The translations under genes were made by a program, and so were the position numbers. Shown here one piece after another: positions 44,626-56,520 of a stretch of 64,000 nucleotides of DNA. Within the stretch, counting starts at the first letter, position 1. Each line of letters opens with the position of its first letter. Under the pieces are notes generated by a model. That model had not been told where the DNA came from. It searched no databases and saw only the letters and a list, made by a program, of their open reading frames with translations. Source of the stretch: Buddleja alternifolia (Eukaryota; Streptophyta; Magnoliopsida; Lamiales; Scrophulariaceae); NCBI GenBank assembly GCA_019426215.1, contig CM033392.1:52379149-52443148 (forward strand), given 5' to 3'.

Positions 44626-46050
44626 TGGTGGTCCCAAGTAGTATACGAAAGGGTCTAGAAGGGGGGTTTGAATAGACCCTGAAGTCTTTTTCGACTTCAA
44701 AAGATTTCATATCACTTTTAAAAATTTGAACGCTTAGGAAGCTGAGCGCTTAGTCAGGCGCTTCAGTAAAGATAACTTAGTCTTAGTGATTTTAGCAATT
44801 TACCAAAGTAGGGTAACGCTTAGATCACTTAATCAGGGTTAGCACAGCGGAAATGATTTTTAAAACTTTAGAGTTCGTTTTGTTCAAATAGTCGCTTAAC
44901 CGTTTTACTTGTCTTTTTCAAGATAAATGATAAAATATAAAGCAAGATAATAAAATAGTAAATGACAATAAATAACACAAAAATTTATAAGGTTCACTGG
45001 CTGGTGTAATCCCAACTACGTCCTTCTTCTCCTTGAACACTTGGAGAAATTCCACTAAGTTAATAATCGAAGGATCACACAGAGACTTCTACAAAATAGA
45101 GGAGGGGATGATGATCTTAGGTTCCTTGATCACACAGACTTTAGCATCAATGAAGATATTCACCAACAAGCTTCTCTCACTCAGAAATACTGCTTGTAGA
45201 GTTAACAACTTCTTCACACAGAAAGATGGGGTTGAGGGTTTTGGTCACGGGTTTGTTTGATTTTAGGAAGTTCAAACAACTTAGGATATCTCAATAATAG
45301 TGTATGGTTTTTCTTTGAAGATGTTTGACATATCTATGACTGTCTGGAATGTATGTAAAAAGCTTGAAAGAATTTTAGCTATGGAGTTTCGAAGCTTTTT
45401 CTTGAGAGAGAATTTCAGCAAAGTTTTGACTTTCTTGTGTATGTACGTGTTTTTAGGGTTTGCTGAGGGTAAGGTATTTATAGGCAATTTCTTGGGATTT
45501 GTTCGTTGGACACATGTAGGAGCGTGCCTCTCACGCACAAGTGAGTCATACCTTTTCTCTGACATTCCTGAAATTCTGCTGCACTGATTTGATATGGCAG
45601 GTTTGAACTCTAAAATTCTGATAGTCTAAGCTAATAGATAGCTTGTTTCATATACAATCTGTCCTTATCACATTTAATGCTCTTATCAAGCATTTAATGC
45701 ATTTGAATTTATTTCCCATTGGAGATAAATGTCCGTTAAATGATTGCATTTGAGTCCTTAGTGACTTCGGAATTTATTTCAGGTGAATCTGATCTTCTTG
45801 ATCGCTTGATTACTTTGATCGCTTGATTTATAAGTCCTGAAACAGTCCGTAGCGATTGGCAGTCGCTTAAGACAGAATCTTCATCTTCCCTTGTCTTCAA
45901 ACGCTGATCTTCAACTTCATCTCTAATAGACTCACCTAGAATTCTACTATCGACTGAGTATCCAATACTTAGTCTAAAATCTATAAAGATAAAAACTACA
46001 AGCTTAATAAAATTACAATACTTAGTCTACATTATTTTGGGGTCTAACAT
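44626..46050 (-). repeat. copia-B2 5' LTR, larger part
   Basis: From TGGTGGTCCC at 44626 to TCTAACAT at 46050, homologous base by base to 21375-22816. It is cut at 46050 by gypsy-G1 with the TSD AACAT; the remaining 50 bp of the LTR lie at 59285-59339. Confidence 0.92.
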
Positions 46051-46926
46051 TGTTTCTCGATAAAAACAAATTGAATAAGGAAGGGCTAATTCGGTTAACT
46101 CAAGCCCGTGATAATTCTCCACTTAGAATTATCTACCAATCCCCGCGTTCAAACTCGATACACTAGACGGTGGTTCAGACTTTAACATTTTGATGTGTTG
46201 TTTAAAATTGTTATTCGGACCGCAATTAATGCAAATAGAGAAGAAAGGAAGATACAAGTCCAGATATAAATTTATCTATCAAATACTTAAATCTGATAAA
46301 ATGATAAATATTATACCTCCATATTGATCCCCAATCGCGTACCACAAAGCTGTTCGAGCAAAAGATGTGACTGATATCAACTCTTGATCACCAGGAATTA
46401 ATCTACAGGATTAAGTAAACTCTGCTACTTCTAAGATTACGCCTACTCCTAGAGAAAAAGATAAAAAATAAGCAGAGTTGATCTGTTGTCCTTTTTTTTT
46501 CTCTCTTCGCCTTGCTCTTTATCGCGTACCCAAGTCCTTTGCGGTTGGGAACTGCCTTCAACCATGTTTTCAAACTCATTTTGTTGGCGCGTCCTTGAAC
46601 TGGATAACCTCCTACTCTTTTGGTCCTTCTTTCTCGGACTTTTGACTTTGTAGAATATTGGGCTTGGACCTATTCCTTACAAAACAAATCTAAATTACTT
46701 AGGCCCATTTTCGAATTAATTAATCAACATATGGGCTATTTAGGCTTTCTCAACTTAAGTCCTCTTTCGTATTTAACTAATTAATAAGGCTGCTTGGGCC
46801 CTTCAACTTCAGCCCAATTTCGAATTAATCTATTAATACAGGTTGCTTGGGCTCTTTTATCTTAAGCCCAATTTTGAATTAATATATGGATCGTTTGGGC
46901 TTTTTAAATTGAGAAGCCTATTTTAT
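46051..46926 (-). repeat. gypsy-G1 3' LTR
   Basis: Homologous to 58393-59270. The terminal tttaggtgtaaaca present in the other LTR is missing at 46926, so the LTR lacks about 14 bp where it meets the internal region. Confidence 0.85.
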
Positions 46927-47156
46927 GGAAAGACGCGCCCTTTTGCGTTCACTACACCCACTATCTCTCATTTAATTGAGTGTGTCTTTTCACTGAAAAG
47001 TGACAGAAAAACCTATAAATTCCTGTATTTTAGTCTCGGAATACACAAGAATTCAAAATTTCTTCTTCTCTTCTTCCTTAAGCAAAACCAAGCAGAACAA
47101 ATCGCCTTTCCTACTCTAGTTCTCGTTCGTATGTTCTTTGCCACTTTTTTGCAGAA
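46927..47156 (+). promoter_or_regulatory. likely promoter and leader of the antisense PMD gene
   Basis: CTATAAAT at 47013-47020 is a good TATA box. A start about 30 bp downstream (near 47045) would give a leader of about 110 nt to the ATG at 47157, whose context is aaATGG. The ttttttgcag just before the ATG could be a splice acceptor. Placement next to the LTR means the antisense gene has its own promoter inside the element. Confidence 0.5.
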
Positions 47157-50100
47157 ATGGCTTCTCCTCAACATAACTCAGTACATAGCCTGACTTCCCT
47201 AGTTCCTTGAGCGTCCATTTTGGACTCTGAGGAAGCATCAGACCTATATGATGAAATTAGAGCATTCGAAGCCCATCACTCTGATGCCAAGGTCTCTTTT
47301 CTCGACACAACGTATATAGTTCCTCGATGGGCTTCTGACCGTCGCGGTCAAACTCTTAACCATCTGGCTTTGGGTCCTCGTTTCTAGTCTCCTACCTTTG
47401 AAGCCAATGCTCCTAATGTCCCCAATCTCCTCGGGACCTGGCCTGCTCTCGAGACTGATAATGTTCCGATTTGTCTTAAAGGGTCCCGCAAATTTGCCTG
47501 GATCAATTTGACGAAACCAACCATTGGCTAGATTGGCAATACTGATGCCTTTCCATGGTTTAACCATCTCAGTCGATTTCACGCTAAATGGGAAATCATC
47601 CGAATAATAGGGCTAATTCGAATAGCCTGCTACCAAACCCTCCCCTTCGAACAAGTGATGAAGGATGCCCTTTCTCTCTCATAGCACCCTTTATATAAAT
47701 GTTTCATCTTGCCTCGGGGATTCCAGACGGTCACTCTCGAAGATGTGGCCCTGATTACTGGAACATCCCCCCCACGGGGTTGTATTACGTACTGGTGAAG
47801 CGGAGGGGGGCGCTCGAGCACTCCTAAAGGCCACCAATATCTGGTTTAAACACCACGACAAAAGTGAGGGTGCCAACATTTCCTACTCGAGCTTAGTCAA
47901 ACACTTCACTGATACAGATGATGAGGTCCCCGATTTCAAAAAGGTAATATTCTTGAATTATGTCTTCTGCCGCCTATTCATGAACGCAGGTTGTGTAGTT
48001 AATAAGACGTTCGTGCTTCTTGCTGCCAACATCGCCACAACTTTGGCTCCCATAGAATTGGGTCCTTTTATCCTGGCCCACTTCTACAGGATGATGTTTC
48101 ACATCTATGAAGAGCCTTCGAAGGTCCGGAGGGTTGCAGGCCCGCTGTGGTTGCTAACCTGCTGGGCATTTTTGTATTATCCTGAGTTACTAAATATCAG
48201 GACTCCTTCACTCGAAGAGGAATCTCAGTCCTCGAAGATTGTCCAGCCCATCTCGAATTGGGCGCGCTATGGGGAGGCAGCCGTAAACCTTTTGATACCC
48301 CTCGAGAAGGCATCCTGCTTACTGGTGCTTAGTACAGTATACAACCCACTGCACATTTCCACCTGGTGCCCCTTTTTCGAGACAAGACATGATCAGGCCC
48401 CTAATCACTGGTCTCGTGCAGCCCTACCATCTTGGCTGCGAGAACTTGACTCCCTGAGGCGTACTGATGAAGATCGTCCTTACTGGAGATCTATCCTATC
48501 TTATCGAGACCTCCTATATTCAGACAACAACCCTAAAGTTGAGGTTTACAACCATCAGGTATTTCTTATAAAAAATTTCATGTATTATCCTTCGAGTGAA
48601 TATTCTTGTTTATTTACATGTTGCTTCTGTGTTTTTTGCAGTTATGCTCAAGGAAATTTGGCATTAGCCAAAGCTTTGCCCTGCCTTTTCTAGGCACTTT
48701 AAATCGTCCATGGTCAGGCAGATTATACACTATCCCCAAGACAAAGAGGGAATTGGCAGAGGCATCCATTCGAGGGAAGCCCTCCAGCCAAGTTGCTATT
48801 TCTCCCATCCCGGGCTTCTGTAGGATCCTTCGAGTGGATATACACTTTGCCGAATTCTGGAATCGAGTCTTGCAGCGCAACTTCTCGAGACAAATGATTC
48901 GAAGGTTGGTCATGGATGCTACAAGACTTTGTTCAGGGTCTGTACAAATGACTGCCTTGTCAACATTGCTGTCCCCTGAGGTATGGGTACTTAAAGATCT
49001 TTTTCTTTTTATTTCTTTATGCACTTTAAATATTTTGGTTTTTGATTTCGATTTGTGTAAGCAGGATGATGCATATGTTATCCCTTATCCAGTCACCTTG
49101 GGGTGGAGATTCGAGAGGGATAACCCCTTGGTCCAAGCACAAGAGGGGCTTTTCCAAGCTCTTTGAGAGTCTGAAGCTTTGGCGGTGCCTCTTCTCAGAG
49201 CTATTCCACATGCCCGCTCCTCGAAGGCAGCCAAATCGAAGGCCCCAGTTACTGCTATATCTCCACCTGCCACTCGAAAATGCAGAACTGGGGGCATTAC
49301 CATTCGAAAGCCTTCTTCCCCAACCCTCCAAACTGATACCGAGGAAGACATTGCAGACTTTCCTCGAATTGTGGTAGAGGATGAAGATGAAGATGAGGAT
49401 GCGCCCATCGTATTCCAAAGGCACAAATTACGTGGGCCTTTCGAGGTCGGTAAGTATTTTTACTTTACCAATTTATGAGTCTTCTGCTTGATAAATATCT
49501 TTCTTCATTTACATTAAAAGGTATTTGTGTGCAGGCCCTTCGAGTGAGGCTCCTTCTGGAGTGAGTGCCCCTCGAAAGAAACCACACACGTTGAAACTCC
49601 TGTAATCGAGATAGGCGATAAGGCTGAATTGGATATCTATACCATCCCCTTACGGGCAGAGGCTCCGTTCGAGGTGCCTTTAAATTATACCCAAGCCCAG
49701 CCTGAAGAACGTACTCAAGTTCTCGAGGACATTTCCTCAGGTATTTATTTTGGCAATATTTTATTAAGGTTTTATTATTTTTGTTTGACAAAATTTTTTT
49801 TAACCCGGATTATCACAAACCCTTTATTTCGTAGGTTCCTCGAGTGAAGAGACTTCGATCGAGAGGCCTGCCCTTGTGGCAGAAAAAGAAGCCACTGCTG
49901 AGGAGGCTCTCGAGCTGGGTTTCTCAAAGCCTGTTGAACAAACTGCTGAAGTCCCACCATTCAAAGGTAAGCTGTAACTATTTTAACATTTTCTCAAAAT
50001 GTTTCTTATTATAAGATTAACCTTTTATTTCCTTAGGTGTCGAAATTACCCCCGAGGAGATTTTAGAAGATCAAATTGTGACTCAATCTCTCGAGATCCA

Positions 50101-50673
50101 TGATGCCTCTTCCACTTCGAATGCAGCGGCACCCACAAATATTATCTCAGTCGAAGGTAAGTGTTTTTGCCATGGTACTATACCCCGTTTGCATGATTCT
50201 CCATTTTTCTTAAGTTATTTCGTTTATAATTCTCAGGGAATGTTGAGCTTGATTTAAGCGAAGCCCTTAATGCGATCAAGCTTGATCCGACTAACCAAGA
50301 GATGCTTGGGAGGCTTCGAGCGCTCCTGGATGGTGCAACGCTGAGGATTGCTTTCCAGTGTCGCCCTATATTTGTTGCGGCGAGGCAGATGTTTGAGAGT
50401 CACCTTACTGCTATCCAGGGTTTAATCGATCAAGGCTTTACCCCTTTCGAGGCAGAGATCCAACCCATGGGGTCACAACAATTAGGCCAACTCCAAGTTC
50501 GAGTCCCAACTCTGGAAAATACTCGAGCAGGTTATCTGGCCCAAGTCGCAGAACTTGCCAGAATTGCCGGTCTCCAAGCCGAGAGGGACTACCTCCTAGA
50601 TTTGGCCAACAAGACTGATGAGGAGTTGGTTGTTGTTAACAATCAGATTGCTCTCCTCACACATGAGTTCTAG
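47157..50673 (+). pseudogene. antisense PMD (plant mobile domain) gene of gypsy-G1, seven exons, decayed
   Basis: Exon 1 starts MASPQHNSVHSLTSL and reads through an aminotransferase-like plant mobile domain (FILPRGFQTVTLEDVALITG; then GPFILAHFYRMMFHIYEEPS, GPLWLLTCWAFLYYPEL, WCPFFETRH). Introns: 48559-48641, 48982-49064, 49450-49534, 49741-49834, 49967-50036, 50157-50236, all GT..AG. Most downstream exons are short, begin in phase 1, and encode Ser/Glu-rich sequence. The last exon (50237-50673) encodes a helical region (FEAEIQPMGSQQLGQLQV) and ends TAG. Breaks: in-frame stops at about 47208, 47385, 47529 and 47682, a frameshift near 47800, and another in exon 4. PMD proteins related to host MAIN/MAIL1 are known passengers of plant retroelements. 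Its end lies only 126 bp from the end of pol, tail to tail. Confidence 0.8.
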
Positions 50674-50799
50674 ACAGTGGTGAAGCCGGCCTTGCTCGAG
50701 AAGGATGCTTTTATTTTGGCTATAAATGTATTGATAGGTTCTTTATGTTTTCTAGAGTAGTTCTGTAGAGTAGTATACTTTCGAATAGTATTTTGTACT

Positions 50800-52075
50800 C
50801 TAATTATTGTTTGTGAACAAATTGCCAGTTTCTGGCAATCTTTCAAATATAATATCTGCATTTTCTTGCCATATACTTGGTGTATATTTCTTCAAGTATT
50901 TTGCATTTAAACCCCTTCCATATTCTTTTCCATTTAAATACTGGAGTCTAAATGAGTTACCTGATAATTTACTCGAGATCAAAAATGGCCCTTCCCACTT
51001 AGGCGACCATTTTCCATAAAAATGATCTTTCGAGTCTTCTGGTAACATCATTTTCCAGACTAAGTCCCCCACTTCGAAGAATCTTGTCTTTACTTTTTTA
51101 TTATAGATTTTCTCTACTTTCTTCTTTTGGAGTTCGATTTGTTGTAATGCCATTACTTGAATCATTTCGTGATCTAGTTTTTCAATGGTCATATTCTCGA
51201 CATACTCCTTTCGTGTGAGTTTCGATTGCTCAAAAATCCTTTTTGACTTAATATTTACATCTTCATGACCGTATACCAATTGAAAAGGTGTAACCCTTAG
51301 GCTATCCTTTTGATAGTTCTTAATGCCCATAAAGTATCAATTAGCAACTCGTGCCAAATTTTAGGATTGTTTTGTATCATTTTCGAGATACATCCTTTAA
51401 TCAATTTATTCGAAAATTCAGCCTGTCCATTTGCTTGAGCATAATAAGGAGTTGAATTCAATAACTTTATCTTAAATTGACTCAGAAATTCGAGCATTTC
51501 CGTGCTGTTGAAAACCTTAGCCTGGTCAAAGTTATAGACTTAGGTATCCCAAATCGAGTTATGATATATTCTTTAATAAAGTCGGCTACCTGCTTCGAAT
51601 TGATATTTTCGAAAGCTTTGGCTTCAACCCACTTGGTCAAGTAGTCTGTGGCTACTAAAATATAATTGTGCCTCCTCGAAGAAGTTGGCTTTATCTCACC
51701 TATGATATCCATAGCCCACCCTCGAAATGGCCATGGCTTTATAATCGAGTTAAGTTCAACTGTAGGCTGCCTTAACACTTTGCCAAACTTTTGACATTGT
51801 TTGCAACCTTTTGCATAATTTATGCAATCTCGAAGGACAGTGGGCCAATGAAAACCATATCGATGTATCAGCCATCTCATCTTTTAGCCAGCTTGATGAG
51901 CACCACAAATCCCTTCATGGGTTTCTGCCATGATAACCAAAGCGTCCTCTAAATCGAGGCACTTTAATAAAACCCCTTGAGAATCTTTTTGATATAATTC
52001 TTGCCCATCATAAAAATAATGATGGGCCATTAGTTTTAACCTATTCGGGAATCCTCCTTTGGCTGGATTCTTCAA
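50800..52075 (-). pseudogene. gypsy-G1 integrase
   Basis: Minus strand. Zinc-binding domain (H..H in AETHEGICGAHQAG, then CKQCQKFGK) and catalytic core with GWAMDIIGEI (first Asp) and YILVATDYLTKWVEA, then PYYAQANGQAEFSNK (Glu). The C-terminal part (FEVGDLVWKMML, GPFLISSKLSGNSFRLQYL) completes it. Frame breaks near 51884 (a stop), 51490 and 51310. The region where the second catalytic Asp is expected (PKSITLTRLRFSTA) is frame-disrupted. Confidence 0.88.
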
Positions 52076-52080
52076 GTATT

Positions 52081-52719
52081 CTATAATCTCGAGACGCCAA
52101 TCTTCTTTCCTTTGAAGATATCAATTTTATTAATCTGCAACGCCCTTTGTTCAAAGGGTAGCAGAACTCTCGTCTCGAGTTGAATTGTTGACTCGAGTAA
52201 GTCAGGATCAATCCTATAACCCAATGCCATTTGGGCCAAATTATTGGAAATTTGATTCTTTTCCCTTGGCACATATGTAATTTCTGCTGACTCGAAATAA
52301 CTCAACAGTTGATACACTTGAGCATACGAGGCTATTGATACTGGGCTGATACATTTAAATATTCCTTTTACTTGATTTATGATCAATTTGGAATCTCCCT
52401 TTATCTCGATATTTCCTGCACCCATATCGAGTAATATTTCGAAACCCAAAATGAGAGCTTCATATTCTGCTCTATTATTTGTGCAATCCCCCTCGATTTT
52501 TACACACATTTTGGTGATCAACTTTGATGGAGATATGATATATATCCCTATTCCAGCACTGCCTCGAGTACTCGAACCATCAAAATAGAAAATCCAAGGG
52601 ACTTTGTCAATGAAATTAAACTCGAGACTCTCAAGCAATTCATCTCCCATCGGAGGGTGATCAGCTAAGAAATCGGCTATCACTTGACCTTTTACAGCCT
52701 TTTGAGGCACATAGCACAA
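52081..52719 (-). CDS. gypsy-G1 second RNase H (archaeal-type, Tat hallmark)
   Basis: A 212-codon frame with IFYFDGSSTRGSAGIGIYI (first Asp), NNRAEYEALILGFEILLD (Glu), and IKGDSKLIINQVKG (Asp), the RNase H1 pattern found C-terminal to the regular gypsy RT-RNase H in Tat elements only. It degrades or trims the RNA template. The frame runs toward the integrase and ends near 52081. The preceding ORF (52744) is separated by a single TAG-type interruption. Confidence 0.85.
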   Translation of the reverse strand: MCYVPQKAVKGQVIADFLADHPPMGDELLESLEFNFIDKVPWIFYFDGSSTRGSAGIGIYIISPSKLITKMCVKIEGDCTNNRAEYEALILGFEILLDMGAGNIEIKGDSKLIINQVKGIFKCISPVSIASYAQVYQLLSYFESAEITYVPREKNQISNNLAQMALGYRIDPDLLESTIQLETRVLLPFEQRALQINKIDIFKGKKIGVSRL

Positions 52720-52743
52720 ATCAAACTGGAGTAAACTAAGACG

Positions 52744-54082
52744 CTATTTGCTCAATCGCCCCCTCATCAAAGGTTGATTGATCATGAACTTAATCACATC
52801 AGTTGGTGAAACCACTTCAATCGAATAGGAAATGAAATAGTGCCTCAATTTGACTGATGCAAAGTATAAACTTAGACACCATTTTTCGATTGAGGTGTAT
52901 CTTTTCTCGGTATCATTTAACAGCTTACTTAGATAGAAAATGGATTGTTCGTAGCCTCTATTATTTTCTTGTACCATAAGGCAACCAATTGAATGATTAG
53001 CCGCGGATATGTACAACCTCAACTTTTTTCCTTTTCGAGGAGGGATTAGAACTGGAGGTTGGGTTAAATAGATTTTTGTGGCTTCAAAAGCCTCTTGCTG
53101 TTTATTTCCCCAAACAAACTCATTCGCATCTTTCAAACGTAAAATAGGAGAGAATGCTTCTGTTTTTCCAGCTAAATTAGCTATAAACCTTCGCAAGAAA
53201 TTGACCTGCCCTAGAAAACGTTGCAGCTCTTTCTTATTCCTTGGAGGTTTAGCCTCCAAGATAGCTTTGGCTTTGTTTCGATCCACCTCAATGCCTCGAT
53301 TATGAATTAGGAATCATACAAAGTTTCCAGCTTCTACACCTAAAGCACACTTCAATGGATTCATCTTTAACTTGAAATGCCTCATTCGTTCGAAGGCTTC
53401 AGTCAATGATCTCAAATGGTCTTGATATGTTTGATTTTGACCACTATATCATCTATATATATTTCGAGGGATTTACCAATAAAGTCATGAAACATATAAT
53501 TCATGGTCCTTTGGTATGTGGCCCGACATTTTTTAATCTAAAGGGCATAGCTATCCATTCGAAAGTTCCTATGGAACCTGGGCACCGAAATACCATTTTG
53601 TTTCTGTCTACTTCGGATATTTTTAGTTGATAATATCCAGAGTAACCATCCATAAAAGACATCACTTTATGCCTTGCAGCTGCGTCAATCAAGACGCCAG
53701 CCATGGGCATAGGATATTCATCTTTAGGTGTGGCTTTATTCAAATCTCGAAAGTCAATAAAGACCCTTACCTTCCCATTCTTCTTGATTACTGGGACTAT
53801 ATTTGCTAGCCATTCGATGTATCGAGTTGGTCTTATGAAATTGGCTTCAACCAATTTTCCAATCTCATCTTTAATTGCACCCCTCAAATCTGGAGATAGT
53901 CGACGAGGTGCCTGTATTACTGGCTTAAAACCAGATTTGATTGGAAACTCATGTCGAGCTATATTCATATCTACCCCAGGCATTTCGTGATGCGCCCATG
54001 CAAAACAATCTTTAAACTGATGTAAGATTCCGATCAATTTCTCCTTTTTGAATTGACCTAATTTCGAACTTATATAAGCCAT
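52744..54082 (-). pseudogene. gypsy-G1 reverse transcriptase and first RNase H
   Basis: RT motifs in order: KLVEANFIRPTRYIEWLANI, VFIDFRDLNKATPKDEYPMP, FMDGYSGYYQLKI, WIAMPFRLKN, then across a frameshift near 53510 the catalytic YIDDIVVK at about 53440. After a frame change near 53290 come FLGQVNFLRRFIANLAG and the RNase H with LRLYISAANHSIGCLMVQ. Stops and two frame changes make it inactive. Confidence 0.9.
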
Positions 54083-54093
54083 TCTTGGATCTT

Positions 54094-54651
54094 CTATCGA
54101 AGATTGACTTCCTCTAGAGGGTCTTGGATATCCTTCTTGATATCCTCATCAGGTTCCATAACCCCTTGTTCGAACGTATCAGCCAAAAAGTTTCCTTCAG
54201 TTTCGAAACATTCAATCACATTACTATTAGCACTTGTATTAAATTCTTTGACTAAAACATGATTGCAAGCAGATAAACTTGAAATAACTTTTTTGATTAG
54301 CAATTTCTTAAACAAACATTCGGATACATAATCGTAATTAACTTTGTCCATTAAAAACTAAACAAAGCAAGATCACAAAGTCCCTATTTTGACTTGGGCT
54401 AAACTATCATCTACTTCGGTTGTAGACTGGCCCTCATCCTCCTAAGCCATGATGCCTTTTTCTTCACCTTCTTTTCTTGACGTTTCGATGGCTGGAAACT
54501 CCAAAGCTTGGCTGTTCTTTACTTCGACTCCTCTAGCTAGGTACCTAGCATAGACAATGTGAGTATCAATAAAACATGAATTTTCCTCGGCTTTAATAAT
54601 TTTGAACTTATGTCCATTCCAGCAAACCAACACCTGATGCAGGGTCGAAGG
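54094..54651 (-). pseudogene. gypsy-G1 protease-RT linker remnant
   Basis: Two short frames on the minus strand between protease and RT (54633-54442 and 54351-54094). The first begins after QVLVCWNGHKFKIIKAEE, typical of the region after the protease in Tat elements. The second ends close to the RT frame. No catalytic motif. Interrupted by stops. Confidence 0.55.
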
Positions 54652-54672
54652 GATACAATAATTCTGATGTAT

Positions 54673-56397
54673 CTAATCTCTCTCCAATAAGGCATTAAAT
54701 GATGGTGAATTCGTGTTTACCATGAAAAATGCAAAGTATGAACTCTGAGTCTTAACCTTTATCCGATAAGGTAGGACCCCAGATACTCGAGTAGCTTGCC
54801 TAGAAAAACCATATACTGAAACATCAGTGGTGACTAGGTCTTTCACAGTCTTTCCTAATCTTGTTAACGTTTTTCCGGGTAAAATGTTAATAGTAGCACC
54901 ATTGTCAACTAGAACTTTGCTAATTCTAATGCCTTCGATCTCGGCCTTTACAAATAAAGGTCTCATATGATTATTATCGATCTTTTTCTTCGAGAATAAA
55001 AGATCGACTAAGTTTTCATTATTTGTCTTCGTCCCAAATAACTTGCAGTAAGGAATTTCTGACCTAGAAATATTACTTAACTCAGAGATGGTCATCATCT
55101 CAAGAGATTTTTCCTCCTCGTCCATTATATCTTCTTTTGCAGCAAATGCTGCTGGCAAAACAGTTACCATATTCACATTTTTATCCTCTTCGAATTGCAG
55201 GGCTCTTTTCAGGGATGTTTTCTTTGCTTTCAATTCGGCTTCATTTGCCGATTCCTCATAAGTAGAATCTCCCAACAGGATATCCAAGTCGTCGCCTGAC
55301 TCGAAATTATCCAAGTTTTCATCTTCTTCGAACCTTGTGTTCTTTCCCTTCAAGCTAGTATCCTTGAATTGGTCACTTAACTGGTCAACGTCTTTCTCAT
55401 ATTCATTTTCCTCAGGTTTCATTCCCATCCTGGCTTTCAGCAAGCCCTTGCTCAATGCTTCTTCTTTGATTCGAAGGTTGGTCATAACAGCTTCTTGCTG
55501 CATCTCTAAAGCCACAGCAGCTCGAGAGTAAGCCACTTGTTGCTTAATAGCCTTCGGGTGGCTATTTTTCTTCTTCTCGACCTGCTCACTAGATTCACCT
55601 AAGTGGCTAAATGGTGAATCCCTGCTTGCTGACGAAGGTTTTCCATAACCTCTGTCTCCCCTTCCTCGAAAGTGCAGATTGTAGGGCTGATAATTGTAGT
55701 TGTTGTTCTCATACCTTTGCCTCTTGTTCCATTCCCTTTGGTAGGCTAGAACCCAATCGGGATCATTCGGGATCACCTGCAACCTCACTAGTTCGTAGTG
55801 CAGGGTGTCGGTACATTGACTGCAGAGCACCTTCTGCATCTGGGTAAGGTTTTCCACCACTTTCGAACGGGTTTGATAGACGATCTCACACTTGGGGGTC
55901 TCGAGTGCCTCCTTGTATGATTTCCCCTCAGCCTTTTGGACCAGAGGAGCCGATTCGATTTGCGACTCCTTTTCCTTAGGCTTTCCGTCTTGATCAAATT
56001 CCAGGATTCGCTTGTCTACCCCGGACAAGAATATCTTGCCCCTCTCAAATTGTTTGGCAACAAAGCACCTGAAGATTTGGCATTGGTCAGTGGTATGCAT
56101 CGTGTTCATGTGCCAGCTGCACATGCCCTCGAGCCCATCGTCTTTGATTTTTGGGAAGGTCAAGACTCCTTCATCTATGAGTCTGTTAAAGAGCCTGTTC
56201 GCCAGTTTAGCTTCCTTCGGGACCTGTTCATTCGAAGATTCAGACAAAGTGTTAGAACATTCAGGTAAATCAATTTCTAGATTATTAATCTCGAAATTTA
56301 AAACAGGGAAAGGATCTTCATCTATACTCGTTTTCTGACTACCAGGAAAGGTTATTTCATTCAAGTCTAATTTTGATTGTGTTAAGTTTCGGAACAT
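54673..56397 (-). CDS. gypsy-G1 Gag C-terminal half and aspartic protease
   Basis: A 574-codon open frame. The N-terminal part has CSWHMNTMHTTDQCQIFRCF, a Cys/His cluster seen in this gypsy lineage. The middle is a charged linker. The C-terminal 120 residues hold the retropepsin: ISKVLVDNGATINILPGKTL with the active site D-N-G, and SGVLPYRIKVKTQ. The D-x-G motif is intact. The frame ends after FNALLERD with a stop at 54673. Confidence 0.88.
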   Translation of the reverse strand: MFRNLTQSKLDLNEITFPGSQKTSIDEDPFPVLNFEINNLEIDLPECSNTLSESSNEQVPKEAKLANRLFNRLIDEGVLTFPKIKDDGLEGMCSWHMNTMHTTDQCQIFRCFVAKQFERGKIFLSGVDKRILEFDQDGKPKEKESQIESAPLVQKAEGKSYKEALETPKCEIVYQTRSKVVENLTQMQKVLCSQCTDTLHYELVRLQVIPNDPDWVLAYQREWNKRQRYENNNYNYQPYNLHFRGRGDRGYGKPSSASRDSPFSHLGESSEQVEKKKNSHPKAIKQQVAYSRAAVALEMQQEAVMTNLRIKEEALSKGLLKARMGMKPEENEYEKDVDQLSDQFKDTSLKGKNTRFEEDENLDNFESGDDLDILLGDSTYEESANEAELKAKKTSLKRALQFEEDKNVNMVTVLPAAFAAKEDIMDEEEKSLEMMTISELSNISRSEIPYCKLFGTKTNNENLVDLLFSKKKIDNNHMRPLFVKAEIEGIRISKVLVDNGATINILPGKTLTRLGKTVKDLVTTDVSVYGFSRQATRVSGVLPYRIKVKTQSSYFAFFMVNTNSPSFNALLERD

Positions 56398-56520
56398 AAT
56401 ACATTCTCTTGTTTCGTGTGTAAAGGCATTATGCCATTTACAATAAGGTTTTCTTTTGGCTTCTGCCTTAGTTGGGAATCAATGTTTTCCTTTAATCTTT
56501 AATTTCTTATTAGCTAGTAG

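Noticed and set aside
47244..49424. Minus-strand ORFs over the PMD gene
   Set aside because: Antisense shadows of the plus-strand PMD exons, whose motifs and splice sites are on the other strand.
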